Assembly (NCBI GenBank): GCA_003024175.1
Contig: MDYQ01000180.1
Location: 1-56,379, forward strand
Length of the DNA stretch: 56,379 nt
Direction of reading: 5' to 3'
From: Planoprotostelium fungivorum
Taxonomy: Eukaryota > Evosea > Variosea > Cavosteliida > Cavosteliaceae
The notes under the pieces are model-generated. The model was not told the origin of the DNA and searched no databases. It worked only from the letters and a program-made list of their open reading frames with translations. Of the stretch, positions 33,547 to 46,363 are shown piece by piece; position 1 is the stretch's first letter, and the number at the start of each line of letters is the position of its first letter. The position numbers were made by a program, and so were the translations under genes.

Positions 33547-35283
33547 TTAAGAGTATCGGTTGTTGAGGTCGGCAAAAAAGTTGGCCGCTGCCTCTCCCAA
33601 CTTTCTCGTTCCATCAGCGAGGATGTCTTTCACTTGCCCCAGATCACTCGTAGCCGTCAAGGCCATTCTCCTCGCGTAGTCTCCGGAAGAGGCTCCTGAA
33701 TCAAAATGAATAAAAGACATTTTGCGTTGTAGATCGGACGTGGAAATAAAACGAAATAAAACATACCGGGTCCCATCTCTGATTCGTCTCTGTCGTAGTA
33801 GCTGGCGCTGGAGATCGATCTAGCTCCCTCGAATTTAGACAGTCTCGCTCTGTCCCCTCTTCAGCCTCCCACTCTTCTATAACTATGACATTCAGATCTT
33901 CACCTCCTCTCTGGATCACGATCGTCTTCTTCATCTCTGAAGAATTGTGCAGAAGAAATGGACTTTGCGTTGGCAAAATTCTGCTGGGCGGGGCCGATCT
34001 CGTTCGTTGTAGATGCATAATTCTTCGACTACAACGAGTCACTTTGATGTCGACGTCGACACTCACCTTGGACGTCGCTTTCGTGCGGTTGTCTGCCTGG
34101 ACGGCCTCGTAATCAGTCTTCTTCCTGAGAGGTACAAAAGAATCAGAGCCAACATCGGGACCCTTCTGCTCCATCTTTCCGTTGTTCTTGTCTAAATTGG
34201 ACGTAGGGGCTGCCTTGGGTCTGTCGGGGGTCAGAATATTTCGAGAACGTTCCCTCACTTTTCGTCGGATTTTACCAGGCGTGAGTTGGTGACTTTCTTT
34301 GTCGAGAGACGACTGAGTGCCTCTCTGGCGTCCTCCTCATCTTCATCTTCTTCCTCCTCATCATCGTCGACGTCAAAGTTGGCGAACTTGCTGGCTTCGA
34401 CCTGACCAGTTGAGTTGTCGACGTTGTTTCGTCGCCCACCTTTCTCGCGCCCAATTTTCCCTTCGCAGGTCCGGCTGACCTGGCACCGAGGACCTGAGGC
34501 GGTCGGTACTTACGTAACTTTGCGTACTCACCTCGACCTTCTTGGTCTCTCTACCGTTGAGAGGGGACTGAGCGGACTGTCTGTTCTTTGGGCTGATGAC
34601 GATCTCTTCCTCCTCTTCTTCTTCGCTCTCCTCCTTCACTTGAGCGGCGGAGGCTTTGTTGGATAGGTTCTCAAGAGCCGATGTCTTCCTGTTCATCATG
34701 GTCAATCTCGATATCACATTTTGTATGATGATACGACGAGGGGATGATTAGATGTTGGACGCTCACTTCTTCTCTCCTCCTCCTTCTACCTCGCTCTTGA
34801 TCTTCTGGCGGTAAAGTTCCGCGGCGCGATGATTGTATTTCGAATCGGAGAACTTGCCCTCAGAGGTGCAGCCGTGGTGGCGAAAAAACTCGCGAGCCTT
34901 TCCGTTGCCACCAGCCTCCATGGCCTTGATCTCTTTCACCTTCCATGAGTCCAGATTGACAGAACGAACGAAACTCTTGTGGACACCGAGATTTCTGTGA
35001 TGTGCAGAGCAATCGATGCAAATGAAGACACCATAGCTGACGGAGGCCCAAGTTGGGTTCTTGGCATCACAATCGAAGCACGTCTGTGATGTAATGTTAT
35101 AGGTAATACGATGGATGAGTCGTGAGTTGAGCTCGCATGAGGTCGGAGATAGGGAAGGAAACAGAGGAGGAGAGAGTCGATTGAGAGGCGAATTTGATGG
35201 TCTCTTCCTCTCACCTTATTCTGAAGGTTGCTCTTCAGCTTCTTGAATATGGCAACTGTTTCTTCCTTGTCCACAATCTCCAT
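33547..35283 (-). CDS. ARFGAP2/3-type Arf GTPase-activating protein
   Basis: It stimulates GTP hydrolysis by Arf1 on COPI-coated Golgi membranes. The ATG at 35283 ([16 protein letters not shown]) leads into the zinc-finger GAP domain: [20 protein letters not shown] then [20 protein letters not shown], i.e. Cx2Cx16Cx2C with the arginine finger, followed by [21 protein letters not shown] charged, low-complexity middle ([19 protein letters not shown]) precedes a C-terminal module: [20 protein letters not shown] then [17 protein letters not shown]. This C-terminal ARFGAP2/3 (Glo3) module separates it from ARFGAP1. The stop at 33547-33549 overlaps an AATAAA polyadenylation signal. Introns at about 35080-35200 and later are short. 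Confidence 0.88.
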
Positions 35284-35422
35284 GGCTTGGCCGTCCTCAA
35301 GATGTTGAAGATGCGACTCCCTTCCGCTGGGGCAGAAATCTCAAAACTGCGATTTCGACGTAGCGTTTTTCTTCCCAACTTGCATCATCACCTGGGGCCG
35401 ATCGCATCACACTCGTTAAAAG

Positions 35423-37989
35423 ATGCACCCCCACATTATCGTCTTCTTCTTGTGTTGTCATTTCTTGACGACGCGCACCATCGATCCAACCATTGGAAGG
35501 TGAAAATGTTGAGATGGAGGGGAATTGATTCCAGACAGGTGTGAGATCACAGATAATCCTCTGGAGGAATATACGGAGTGGACACATGCAATTGCGCAAA
35601 CTCGTGGAGGTAATCTGATCATTCCTCTATCTATCCATCACGAATCAGAAACCATCACTGACATCTATACAGAGGAAACAAATCACAAGGAAAATAATGC
35701 TCCTAGCGAGAATACTCTCGACGTAATACAAAGTTCTGCATCAGATCTTGACACAAAGACACAACAAACATCGATCGGTTCATCTTCACCTCCACTTCAA
35801 GATCAGCCCACTCAAGAGTCGGAATCAGATTCATATCAGATTTATTTCGAATCATTAGAAGGTTTCTCTCACAGTGGACATTTCTATCACGACACCACCT
35901 GCCCTGACACTCTTTCCAACAACATCAACAACAAGATGGCATCCGATCCCGTCGATCTGGTTCCTCCCGTAGACGATGACATCCTGTCGGTCAAAGAATG
36001 GCACTCTCAGGTATTCTCACCCTGTCTTGATCTGCATCATGCACGACAGATCGCATTACATTGCACGATCAAACTCTTATTCTCCAACAGATCTTATCTA
36101 AAGTTTTGAACGGTGAAGAGGAATCGCAGAACGAAGCGGAGGTAACACCAGAGTGTCCACCACCACAAGATCGATACAATTTTGCGTCCGAAGAGTGTGG
36201 AGCTAAGATCGTCAAGACAAACGTTGGAGCAAAGGTGAAAATTAGAATCATTATTCCTCTCCGCATCGTGGCACCTTCGATCATGAGATGGATCACCATC
36301 TTCGATCTCTGCATCATCATCATCGGATCTTGATCGAAATCAAAATATTCACTCTTCACGACAGGACTCCACCTCCATTCTGTCCGAAAACAAAGACAGA
36401 TACATGCTCAACCTCTGCTCCACCGACAAATGGTTCATCATCGAGCTGTGTGAAGAAGCTCGAGTCAAGTGGATCAGCATGGCCACGTACGAATTCTTCT
36501 CCTCCGCCTTTAAAGATTTCACCGTGTCGGGCTCAGACGTCTATCCGGCGAAAAATTGGGTCGAATTCCAGAATTTCACGGCGAAGAATGTGAGGGACAT
36601 GCAGTGGTTCAAGATCGATCGCCCGCTCGTGGCGAGGTGAGAGACTCTACCATCTCTTCAGCTGACATGACGCGAGATATCTAAAATTCGAGTTGAAGAG
36701 TCACTACGGTACCAACTATTATTGTCCGGTGTCTGTACTGCGAGTGTACGGCTCGAACACGTTCGAAGATATTCGAACTCAGATGACAAAGGATGGAAAA
36801 GACGTGCAGCGCATCGCCGATATCTTGAAAAATCGGCACGTGAGGGAGGACAGTCACAACCACATCGACGTGCCACAACCTTACTCGAAGGAAGAGGTGA
36901 GAGATTTGGGAGGAGAAGGTCTGACGGGATGTAGCGGAGGACGGAAGATGTGTCGGTGGGGGTGGAAGGCTTGGGACAAGAGAATAATGGAACGAGTTTG
37001 ATGGAGGGGAATGTGTCGACAGAAGTGGCAGAGACATCTTCTTGTGAGTGATCTGATCCGTGATGATCGCGATATGATCGTGCTGATCGTGCTGATCATC
37101 ATGATCGAGATGATTGCGTTCATGATGTGATGACGGCTGACCTCCATCGCAGCGACACACAGCGCGGGAAAAGGTCACGATAACATCTTTCGCACCCTCG
37201 CCAATCGCATCAAAGCTTTGGAGATCAACCAATCCCTCTACGAGGAGTACATGGATCGCCTCGCCACGAAATACTTGGCATCATTCAAAGAGGTCTCTCT
37301 CCCTCCATCTTTCTTCCTCTCTTCATCTCACACTTCTGACTCGAAATAGTTCCACGGAAATCAAAACAAGACGAGGAAAGAGCTGATGGAGTTGACTCAG
37401 ATGGTCAAAGTTTCCATCACACAGACGGCACAGATCGTGAGGTGATCCTGTTGAAAAGTTTTGACTGTGAACAGATCGAATCGTTGGAGCGAAGGATCCA
37501 AGCCGAAGTGCACGAGCAAGCGGAGATCATCAACCACGAATACAGTGAGAGGCTGGGATATCTACACGACACGTTGGAGAGTCAAGGGGATATGATTCGG
37601 AGCCTCTACATCATCATCATTGTCTTCATCATCGCATTCATAGCCATCGTATTCTACGAGGAAGCCAGGATCAGTCAATTCCTCGCGGTGAGATCATCAC
37701 ATCGATGATGTCTGTATCGTATCGACGATATCAATACCACATCGACGATGCATCTATCACATGGATGATCTGATGGAGACGACAGGGATCACGTGCGGAA
37801 GAGTTCTCGTTCAGTCCAAAGATGAGGAACAAGGCGCAGGTCATCGTTAAGACGGAAGAGAAGGAAGAGAAGAGTGAAAATCCATCTCATTACATGGTGC
37901 AGTCCAAAATCGACCGAAAGAGAAAGAAGGCGAACATCAAGAGGACGAAATCGATGGGACAGCTGTTGTTAAGGGAGGCACCTCTGTAA
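35423..37989 (+). CDS. Mid-SUN domain ER membrane protein (SLP1/SUCO type)
   Basis: Mid-SUN proteins are ER or nuclear-envelope membrane proteins linked to folding of secreted and membrane proteins. The ATG at 35423 gives a signal-type start (MHPHIIVFFLCCHFLTTRTI) and a long acidic luminal region. The central SUN domain reads YNFASEECGAKIVKTNVGAK, ILSENKDRYMLNLCSTDKWF, WISMATYEFFSSAFKDFTV, NFTAKNVRDMQWFKIDRPL and SHYGTNYYCPVSVLRVYG. After it come a coiled coil (IESLERRIQAEVHEQAEI) and one membrane helix (SLYIIIIVFIIAFIAIVFY), then a basic tail to the stop at 37987-37989. This SUN-then-membrane order is the mid-SUN arrangement, not that of classical C-terminal SUN proteins. About seven introns interrupt it. 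Confidence 0.9.
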
Positions 37990-38186
37990 CATACAAGAGA
38001 GAACATGAGAGGATAAACAATTTTGAGGGAGGGACTGTATAGAATTGTGAAGAGATGAATCTGTACGATGTCACGTGTTCGGTGGAAATATTGTGCATTT
38101 GAAACCTGCCGCCTGCCTGAAGATCCGCCTGAAGCTGTCGCCTATATGACATCATTGATGAGATCTCATTTTCGGAAGAGGACTAC

Positions 38187-39332
38187 ATGAACGATACACT
38201 GAACATCGATTGCTTCTATACCATCTTCCACTTCTTATCAAAGCCTCAACTACTCACCTCTGCTGCGGTCTGTCGTTTCTGGAGGGAAATCGTTTATAAC
38301 GGTCCATTTTGGCGGGAAATATCTTGTAAAGATCTAACTTCATCGAGCCATTTGATATGTGAGGATGAGATAGAAAGGGTCAGGATGATGATGATCACCA
38401 CATATCGCTGACACGTACAGGCCCACACACTACAGACGTGGATCGATCGAAATCATTTCCTCTGCTCACTCCAGCAAATCGACTTTTTAGAACAGGACGG
38501 AGAGGTTGCACAATTCATACATTTCGATGAGACCAACTTGCTTCATTTGGCACAAAGGTGTTGCAACCTGCGGGAATTCCGTGGAAACATCAACGACAGC
38601 TTTGGAGATGATGTCCTCTTACAACTCATCGACATGCTTCCTCAGCTGGAGGTAATCTCTATAGTCTTGAGATATAGAGCTGATTGAAATGAGGTACTCC
38701 ACTTGGTGTCACCATCGAACACCCGAGTGACCGACAAGGCAATGGAACATTTGTCGTCAAATTTGAGTCAGATCCGGTTGATATCGATCAAGACGATCAA
38801 GTTACAGTCAGAGACGATTGAATTATTATTGAAGAGACACGGGAAGACATTGAGCTACTTCTATTTCGGACCATTGAATGATGCATCACCACCATCGTTA
38901 GAAGCACTCGAGTGTTGCTTGAATCTGGAGAAATTAGATTTATCAGGATTCCAAGGTAACATCATCAACTCCCTTTCGATAGTTGATGATCACAGGTTTA
39001 GAGAGCTTCATCGAGAATTCCCCACAGTTGAAGGAGCTATTGATCGATTCCGGTCTACCACGTCCGCGGAATCTCTTCCTTCGTCTACAACACAGTTTAG
39101 AAGAAGTGATCATCGTAGATCACAGCACACAGGTGAATTATCGAAACATCATGAGATTGATCGAAAGGAGGTTCTATTGTGGTTGGCGGACATGGTGGAG
39201 GCGAAAGTTGCCCTGAAGAGGCTACACATCTTTGTGAGAGGACACATAACAGGAGAATTTCGACTTGCTGTGGAGAGACTCATGCCTAAGCTGGAGCACC
39301 TCTGTCTCGCTGCGTCATATCTGGAAGGATGA
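38187..39332 (+). CDS. F-box / leucine-rich-repeat protein
   Basis: F-box proteins pick substrates for SCF ubiquitin ligases. Residues 5-45 form an F-box (IDCFYTIFHFLSKPQLLTSA then VCRFWREIVYNGPFWREIS). The remainder reads as irregular leucine-rich repeats (NLREFRGNINDSFGDDVLLQ; LEALECCLNLEKLDLSG; NSPQLKELLIDSGLPRPRN; MPKLEHLCLAASYLEG), ending at 39330-39332. Introns are placed at about 38380-38420, 38652-38703, 38955-38996 and 39133-39209. The middle intron between LPQLE and the next exon is the least sure. The substrate is unknown. Confidence 0.78.
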
Positions 39333-39524
39333 TGACGATCATACGAAAGATTGATCATAAAATCATAAGCTTGTGGAGCGCATTTGTTCTGCTTCTCTGT
39401 TGGATGAATGGTGACTTCATTAGTGAAATATGTGATGTAACACTTGTAACGAAAAAGACGAAAAAAACGGCTATCTTTTCTATCTACAATCCATCTCTGT
39501 CACATCACATCACATCACATCGGA

Positions 39525-41265
39525 ATGTCTTCCATCTATGTCACAGAGCCAGTCACATCGGGCAAGGTTCTCATCAGAACGTCCATAGGAGATCTCGATA
39601 TCGAGCTCTGGGCCAAAGAGACACCGAAAGCCTGCCGTAATTTCATCCAATTATGTCTGGAAGGTTACTACGACAAGTGCATCTTCCACAGAATCATCAG
39701 CGGTTTCATCGCACAGACGGGAGACCCGACTGGAACTGGAGATGGAGGAGAATCGATATATGGAGAACCATTCGCAGATGAATTCCATCAGCGTCTTCGT
39801 TTCAGTCACAGAGGAATCGTGGCGATGGCTACTTCGGGGCTGAATCAGAATCAATCTCAGTTTTTCATTGCATTGGACAAGGCACCCGATCTTCAAGGAA
39901 AACACACGATATTCGGAAAGGTATATATCTCTTCACCTCTAATGACCAGTTATTTAATCAATCGAATCATATCTGATGTGATGTGATCAGGTCACGGGTA
40001 ATACCATCTTCAACGCCCTCAAGTTCAATTCCGTCGAAGTCGATCAAGATGAGAGACCCATCTTCCCTCCCATCATCGAGAGTGAGCTCATCCCTTCATC
40101 CTCTCTCTCATCGAGACGACAGGCGTCGAAGTTCTAAGCAATCCATTCACCGACATCGTTCCTCGATCAGCAGAAGAGAGGGGAAAGAAGAAGGAAGAGT
40201 CCACAAAAGATGCACCCAAGGCTACAAAGTGAACGATCATCATCATCGTCTCCTGACGCATTCGCAGGAATAAGAACCTGCTCTCTTTCGAGGACGACGA
40301 AGAGCCTGAGGAAGTTGTGACACACTTTAAGATGAAGAGTCAACAGGCTTTCTCTAACGATGAGACGGAGAGGGCATCGGCTGAGTTGGCGGCCAAACAG
40401 AGACAAAAGTACAAGGCCACGTCAGTCACCCAGACCGTGAGTCCTTCTACCCCACATCGTTCTACAACGCGCCGAGTGATATCAGTACCCTCCACGATGA
40501 TTCATATAATTTGATTCATCTCATCTAATGTACGATTCACACGAATCAGGAGGGAGAGAAGAATGCAGCGGCGAAAGCGAGGGAAGCTCTATCGAAAAAG
40601 AAACGTCCTGCATCTGAGATGAACGAAGAAGGTGAGACATCGGACCATTCGATTCCAACTCACACCTCTACAGCCGTGACTGATTCGTCAAAAAATGAAA
40701 AAGAAGACAAGATGAGCAAGATAAAGGAAGAGCAGAGGAAATTGAAAGAAGAGATCCAAGCTATGAACCACAAGAAGAAAGCAGAAGAACAAGAGCAGAA
40801 GAATAAGATCGCATCTCTATTAGAGGAGCAGAGACAAAAGTACGCTGCCAATAAGAAGGTGAGCCACCCTCCTGACCCTCCACCCCACTTTAAACCTTAA
40901 ACCCCGTACAAAACCTTAAACCCTATCAGGTCAAAGGAGCGAAGCCAGACGCGAGTGTCTTGGAAAAGTTGAATTCGTTCAACGACATTCTCAATGGAAA
41001 AGTGAAACCGAGTGCTTCCCTCTTAGCCACGACAAAGGAAGATGATGAAGAGTTTCACGATGTGGAAGGCTGGAACAAACACTCGCTCAAGTTCACGACC
41101 CCGGCCAAGCGGGAGGCCAGGTGAGAGGGTGGGGGAGGGTCGGGAGTGACTCGTTGTAGTGCGGACGATCAGTACACGGTGTTCGACCCGAGGAAGTTCA
41201 AGGATGTCATTCCGCTGTCGCAGCATCAGAGGAGGCTGCAGGGTTACACGAAGGGAGATTGGTAA
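39525..41265 (+). CDS. CWC27: Spliceosome-associated cyclophilin CWC27
   Basis: CWC27 is a cyclophilin of the activated spliceosome that partners CWC22. The ATG at 39525 opens MSSIYVTEPVTSGKVLIRTS, the CWC27-type N-terminus. The cyclophilin fold (GDLDIELWAKETPKACRNF; FHRIISGFIAQTGDPTGTG; QSQFFIALDKAP; GKHTIFGKV) keeps the FHR arginine, but the tryptophan typical of active enzymes before LxGKH is Asp (PDLQGKH), so isomerase activity is doubtful, as in other CWC27 proteins. A charged coiled-coil region follows. The C-terminal CWC27 signature is HDVEGWNKHSLKFTTPAKRE then YTVFDPRKF, ending GYTKGDW at 41265. Five to six introns are canonical. Confidence 0.92.
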
Positions 41266-41584
41266 AGAAGAGATGTTGCTGTCGTTTGTCTTCTTCTATT
41301 GACAGTGACGGACATCAGAGACAATCATGCATGCACGCTTCACAGATAGACGTAGAGGAGGTCGTGAGAGAGGGGGCAGCTTTAGACGTGGAGTGGTGTG
41401 GAGATTCGAGTTGGAATCTCACTTGTCTGTTTCTCTTTGTCGTTTCGCAGGAGGGCGAGAACTCCGGAACTTTGTACCGATTTTCATCCAACTGCTTGGC
41501 TGTTTTCCACACGGTTTGTATACAAAATGAAAATGGAACTCATTCCAGGTTTGTGAGACACACCTCAGACGTACACAGACCAAC
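41266..41584. promoter_or_regulatory. Promoter of EGF paralogue B, conserved with paralogue A
   Basis: Bases 41487-41584 align with the upstream region of paralogue A on the other strand (27610-27740). Shared blocks are CATCCAACTxxTTGGCTG, TTTTCCACACGxTTTG, GGAACTCATTCCAG then TTTGTGAGACACA, and CACAGACCAAC directly before the ATG. A 30-odd-base gap separates the blocks differently in the two copies. The 41266-41486 part shows no gene. Confidence 0.65.
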
Positions 41585-43576
41585 ATGAGAACAAGCATTC
41601 TCATCCTCGCTCTCTTCGCCGCCTCTTTCGCACAGGATCTATGTCAGACCTGTAACACGCCACGTGACGTCCTTCAGAACAAGCCTGCCATCTTGGATCA
41701 GGTTATCGAGTCCAGTGGAGTCCTCTCCTTGTTCTACTTCACATTCAAGGGCTACGTCTATGAGAGATGCACCGACATCGACTGCTCTGCAACATCAGGA
41801 CCTTACTCTGCCATCCCCGGTGGTTTCAACGGAAACTACCCTTTCTCTGCGTGAGTCGATCAACGTTCGTCTGCGACGAGCTGACTCAGTCAGATCCATC
41901 TTGGGTAATCAGATTGTAGCTGCAACTGCACAGACGACCGATGGAATCAACTGGATAGTCTCTGTAGCCCTCAACGGAAACATCGTCTCCAACATCCCCG
42001 TCAGTGGACAGGTGATTCACTCTTAGTCTTACGTCTCACTCACCTCTCCATCAGATCACAGACATGGATCTCGTCGGCTCACCCACTACCAACGCCTTCC
42101 TCGCCATCACAGGAAAGAACAACGGAAAGAACTTCTTCATCGTCTATAACGTCGGTGCCACCGGCATCGCCGGTCCCGCCGTCACCGAGACCCTCTCATC
42201 GTAAGTTCAACTCTTCATCTCGAACTCTTCATCTCGAATCATTCGATCGAACATGAACAGATCCAACTCGAGAAACGTCATTGTGGGAGCCATCGGCCCC
42301 GACGGACTTGCCGCCTTCGCAACCTCCTCTGACTTTGTCACCGTCGGTGTTCTCGCTTGTGTCAACCCCGGATGCACCGGTGTGCGTTACGCTCCCGTCG
42401 GCAACTTCAACGGTTTGAACCCCCAGCAAGGAGTCTCCATCGCGTTTAGGTTCGCATCATCGAGATCTCTTCACCATCAAACTGTCCATCGACTCATCTG
42501 ATCATCATCTGCAGGAGATCCAACCCTGTCGTCTTCGTTTCCGCTCAGAACAACCCACTCCGCGTGGCTTACTGCAACGACGTCTTCTGCTCCACCAACG
42601 TAGTGACAGACACCGCCTACCAGGCCTTCCCTCAATCGATCGCCGTCGCTCCCGACGCTTCCATCATCATCGCTTCCGTAGAGAACAACGCCAACCGGTG
42701 AGATGCATCATGCGACTCGTCATCGACTGACATGGATCATCAGCGTGTCCATTCTCAAGTGCCAGGACTCTGCTTGCACTCAGAACAGCGTTCCTCTCAT
42801 CGTCAACAACTTGAACAACCCTCTCGCCGCCATCCTGCCCATCTCCAGCGGAGTCCAAGTCCTCCTCAAGACCATCGGCAGAAACATTCTCATCAACCTG
42901 TGCGGACCCTTCCCACAGAGCCTCCAGCCATCTGAGATCACCGTGTCCCAGGGTGCAGATCTCTCCGTGGTCGGCGTCGGATTCTGCCCACAAGACAATG
43001 TCGTCAGACTGGACGACTATCCCTTCCAGGGTGTCGTCGTCAGCCCCAACGAGGTTCGCGTCAAGTTGGGACCCAACGTCCTCGGTGGAACCTATCAAGT
43101 TGGAGTGCAGAACAGCAATGGACAACGCTTCGGTGTTGTGCTCCGATCAGACTTGAGAGTGCACAACGGATGTCCTTACAACTGCTCGGGTAACGGTTAC
43201 TGCAACGGTCTGACCGATCGCTGCGTCTGCTCTGCTGGTTACACTGGTGCAGACTGCTCTCGTGAGTCGATTTGTTCACATCTGCATCCCATCTCTCGGC
43301 TTCGAGAAAAGACGCGGGAAAACGGACTGACTCGTTGTAGAATCGAACCAGTCTGTCTGCCCCAACGGTTGTGGTGGCAACGGTATCTGTGACACACAGA
43401 ACAGAAGATGCATCTGCCTGCACGGTTTCATCGGTGCAGACTGCAGCCAGAGAGGAATGACTTGCCTTAACGACTGCTCTCGCCACGGAAAGTGCGACAC
43501 CAACACGGGCACATGCAAGTGCAGCTTCTTCCACTGCGGAAACGACTGCTCGAAGAGATGGCCTCTGTGCCGTTAA
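41585..43576 (+). CDS. Secreted EGF-repeat protein, paralogue B
   Basis: The signal peptide (MRTSILILALFAASFAQ) is followed by the same layout as the minus-strand gene at 25613-27609. Beta-repeat segments (CQTCNTPRDVL; GAIGPDGLAAFATSS; VNPGCTGVRYAPVGNF) lead to a TIG/IPT-like module (ITVSQGADLSVVGVGFCPQD; TYQVGVQNSNG). Three EGF-like modules follow (NGCPYNCSGNGYCNGLTDRC; CPNGCGGNGICDTQNRRC; CSRHGKCDTNTGTCKCSFFH), ending SKRWPLCR and the stop at 43574-43576. Identity to paralogue A looks high throughout, so duplication is fairly recent. No transmembrane or GPI-type tail is visible. An intron near 43263-43340 ends with the recurrent TGACTCGTTGTAG. Confidence 0.87.
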
Positions 43577-43870
43577 TCGACATCTCTGCCTACACGAGGC
43601 GGTAATAAAACGAATCGAACGAAGACTTGGTACGATAAGATGAAATAAATGGTTTAAAGTTGGATTTGTAAAGGGATGAGGTGTACGACAAGATCGGGGA
43701 TATGTAGAAGTCTCCGCCGCACAGGTGACCTGAGAGGCGGATTTCTGTTGTTCCTGACTGCTGGATTGTCTTCTCGTTGTGACGCGAATATATCGTCACG
43801 TGGTGGCGCTTGTGTGCCATACTGCGGACTCTTTTGGCTCTGCGGAGGATCATTATTCTCAGACAGCAAC

Positions 43871-46195
43871 ATGAGGAACCTGGTCGTGCTCGCCATCGTG
43901 GCCTGCGTTGTCGCTCAGATCGCTTATCCCAACAACCCTGAATGTGGTTGGGGAGATCAGGTAAGACGAGAGATCTTCCCGCTTGTGATAGCAGAAACAG
44001 AATGATGTTGATGGAAACCCATTTTTGACTTGATATCACAGGTGTATCGCGCAGTTGGAGACTGGGCCATGGACGCTGGCGCTGGATCGAACTGGGATCC
44101 CTCTGAATCGAGAGGAGTGATGACAGCCACCCACGCTCAAGCTTGTGAATACAAGGCAAAGGTGTCTGGACTTCGCCCTGGCAAATCCTACCAATGGAAG
44201 GTGAGATCGATCTCTTACCCGATGTCAACGTAATGATCTGATCGAACTGACAGGTGACCATCGGAGGTTCTTACAACACCAACTGGGGTTGTGTCGGATT
44301 CAACGGACCCAACTGCACTTTCACTGCTGATGGCAACGGAGGAGTCGTCTTCCAGATCATCGCCGTGAGATCTCACATCTCTTCAATCATCCACTCATCC
44401 TCGAGTAGTCTTACTCTTATCCTCTGGCGGCCCTTCCAAGCTCGAACAACAGTTCACCCACGACGGCCAACCCCACTCCCACTCAGTCTCCCGTCCCTGG
44501 GCCCTCTAACGGCCGTTTCGTCTTCGCTCATTACATGATGGGATACGCTGATAACAACGACCAAGCTTATCTCGAGAAAGAGATGAGATTGGCTATGAAC
44601 GTCGGCATCGATGCGTTTGCCGTCAACGGTGAGCTCATCGATCACCTCTGTCTCATTCGCATCCGAAACTGACGATGATGGCGACAGTGGGTGCAGACGG
44701 TCAGATGGGAAAGATGCACGATTTCATGAACGCCGCGAGAGCAACAAACTTTAAAGTCTTCATCTCTTTCGATATGAACGAGTTCAAAGCAGCATTCGAC
44801 TCCTTCACCAATTGGATGAACACTTTCAGTAGCGATTCAGCTTACTTCCAGTGAGTTGTAGATGCACACTTACGAATTAAACCCCACAGCTACAACGGTA
44901 AACCGTTCGTATCGACTTTCAATGGAAATTTGGGAGGTGCTCTACACAACGACGCGTGGCAGAACTGGAAGAACGTGGGAAATTCCATCGAAATCTCATC
45001 TGACGTGTACAGTCCTTGGGAGGTAACGTCTACTTGTGCCCCAACATGTTCGGATCGCAGGACGACAACAGTTTTAACTCGTGAGACGACAAACTTCACG
45101 ATCGTGTCATCGTAGAGCTGATGCTCCATCAGGTTTCCCTCGGTTGATTGTCTCTTCAGCTGGGCCGGTTGGGGCAAAGAATCTTCTCTCAACGAAGACA
45201 TGCGTATCATGAGCCAGGCCAACGGCAGACAGGTGACCTTCTTAAGAGGCTCGTCGATGGAGGAGACTGATGGAAGCTGTAGTACATGGCGCCCGTCTCT
45301 CCTTGGTTCTTCTGTCACTTGGAGCAGTGGGGTAAAAATTGGGTTTGGTCGAACAATGCGTACGACGGTTACGAGCACATTTACGCTCAGAGATGGATCC
45401 AGGCCATCAAGGTGATACCAGGACATCGATCTACAACGAGACTGACGTGGAGTGAAGGAGGGAGCTCAGTTTGTCGAGATCGTCACGTGGAACGATTGGT
45501 CTGAATCTTCTTACATCTCACCCCTGCTGGAATCGGGTCACGTGAGTCATACGTATCGTACGTACCGAACTGACACGTTTAGACTTTCAAAGATTCCGAC
45601 TTTTACACCGACGGACAACTTCACGCCGGTTATTACGTGAGATTTCGCGTGGAATTCGATTCCTGACGATCGGTCAGGGTATGACTGCTTACTTTGCAAA
45701 CTGGTACAAGAACGGAGGGACTCAGCCTTCCAAGAACAGCGTCTACTGGTCTTACAGGAAGCACGCGACGAACCAGCAGAGAAACGACGACAAGGGAGAG
45801 CTCACCTTCTTCTGGAGCGTGAGTCGATGATGATGATGATGATGTCGCTCATCGCAACAGCCTCCTGATTGTGTCGCCATGTATGCCATCAGCGCTCAAC
45901 CTGGAGCCATAGTCAACGTCCAGATCGGTGAGACTCGTCTTCATCATCCATCACTCGATCGGCCATCTCTTCCATCATCAAGATATTGATGAGATAAACA
46001 GGAGGTAGAAACAACTATCACACCGTTCAGAACACGTTAGACTCTTGGTGTGTCGATTTCCAGGGCACTGGTGCCGTTCGTGTCAGCGTCAACTTCAATG
46101 GACAGACCACCAACGCTCCTTACAACGGACCTGATATCGAGGGATATGGACAGTACAGAAATTTCAACCCCTTCTCTGGCGTCATGGACTACTGA
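43871..46195 (+). CDS. Secreted GH71 alpha-1,3-glucanase-like enzyme
   Basis: GH71 enzymes (mutanases) cut alpha-1,3-glucan, a fungal wall polymer. The ATG at 43871 begins a signal peptide (MRNLVVLAIVACVVA). An N-terminal module follows (VYRAVGDWAMDAGAGSNWD; YQWKVTIGGSYNTNWGC; NCTFTADGNGGVVFQI) that resembles amylase-associated X25-type modules, then a Ser/Thr/Pro linker. The catalytic part matches GH71: FVFAHYMMGYADNN, NVGIDAFAVN, NFKVFISFDMNEF, PFVSTFNGN, GWAGWGKESS, YMAPVSPWFF and FVEIVTWNDWSESSYI. A C-terminal beta-type module ends GVMDY at 46195. Many introns; the joins at 45035-45180 are uncertain. It is probably a feeding enzyme against fungal prey, or acts in wall remodelling of the organism's own cysts. 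Confidence 0.85.
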
Positions 46196-46363
46196 GGCTA
46201 GCACAAACAATACACGCGGACAATTCGAAAGCAATTTGAGTGCTTGAGATCGATCGAATGTGTGATGAAGAGATTTAGAGACAAGTTTGTGTCGTTGTGT
46301 GGATCATCATGAGCAGTTTCAAGGAAGGCGGCCCTATTTACGGATATTTTCTGCGGTTGAGAA

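Noticed and set aside
33261-33614. Minus-strand frame as a separate small gene
   Set aside because: It overlaps the ArfGAP last exon in a different frame and has no start context, intron or family support.
36681-37232. Minus-strand 183-codon frame opposite the mid-SUN gene
   Set aside because: It covers both exons and introns of the plus-strand gene and has low-complexity Ser/His/Pro content without domain motifs.
42667-43125. Minus-strand 152-codon frame opposite EGF paralogue B
   Set aside because: A matching antisense frame appears at paralogue A, so it simply follows from conserved coding sequence.
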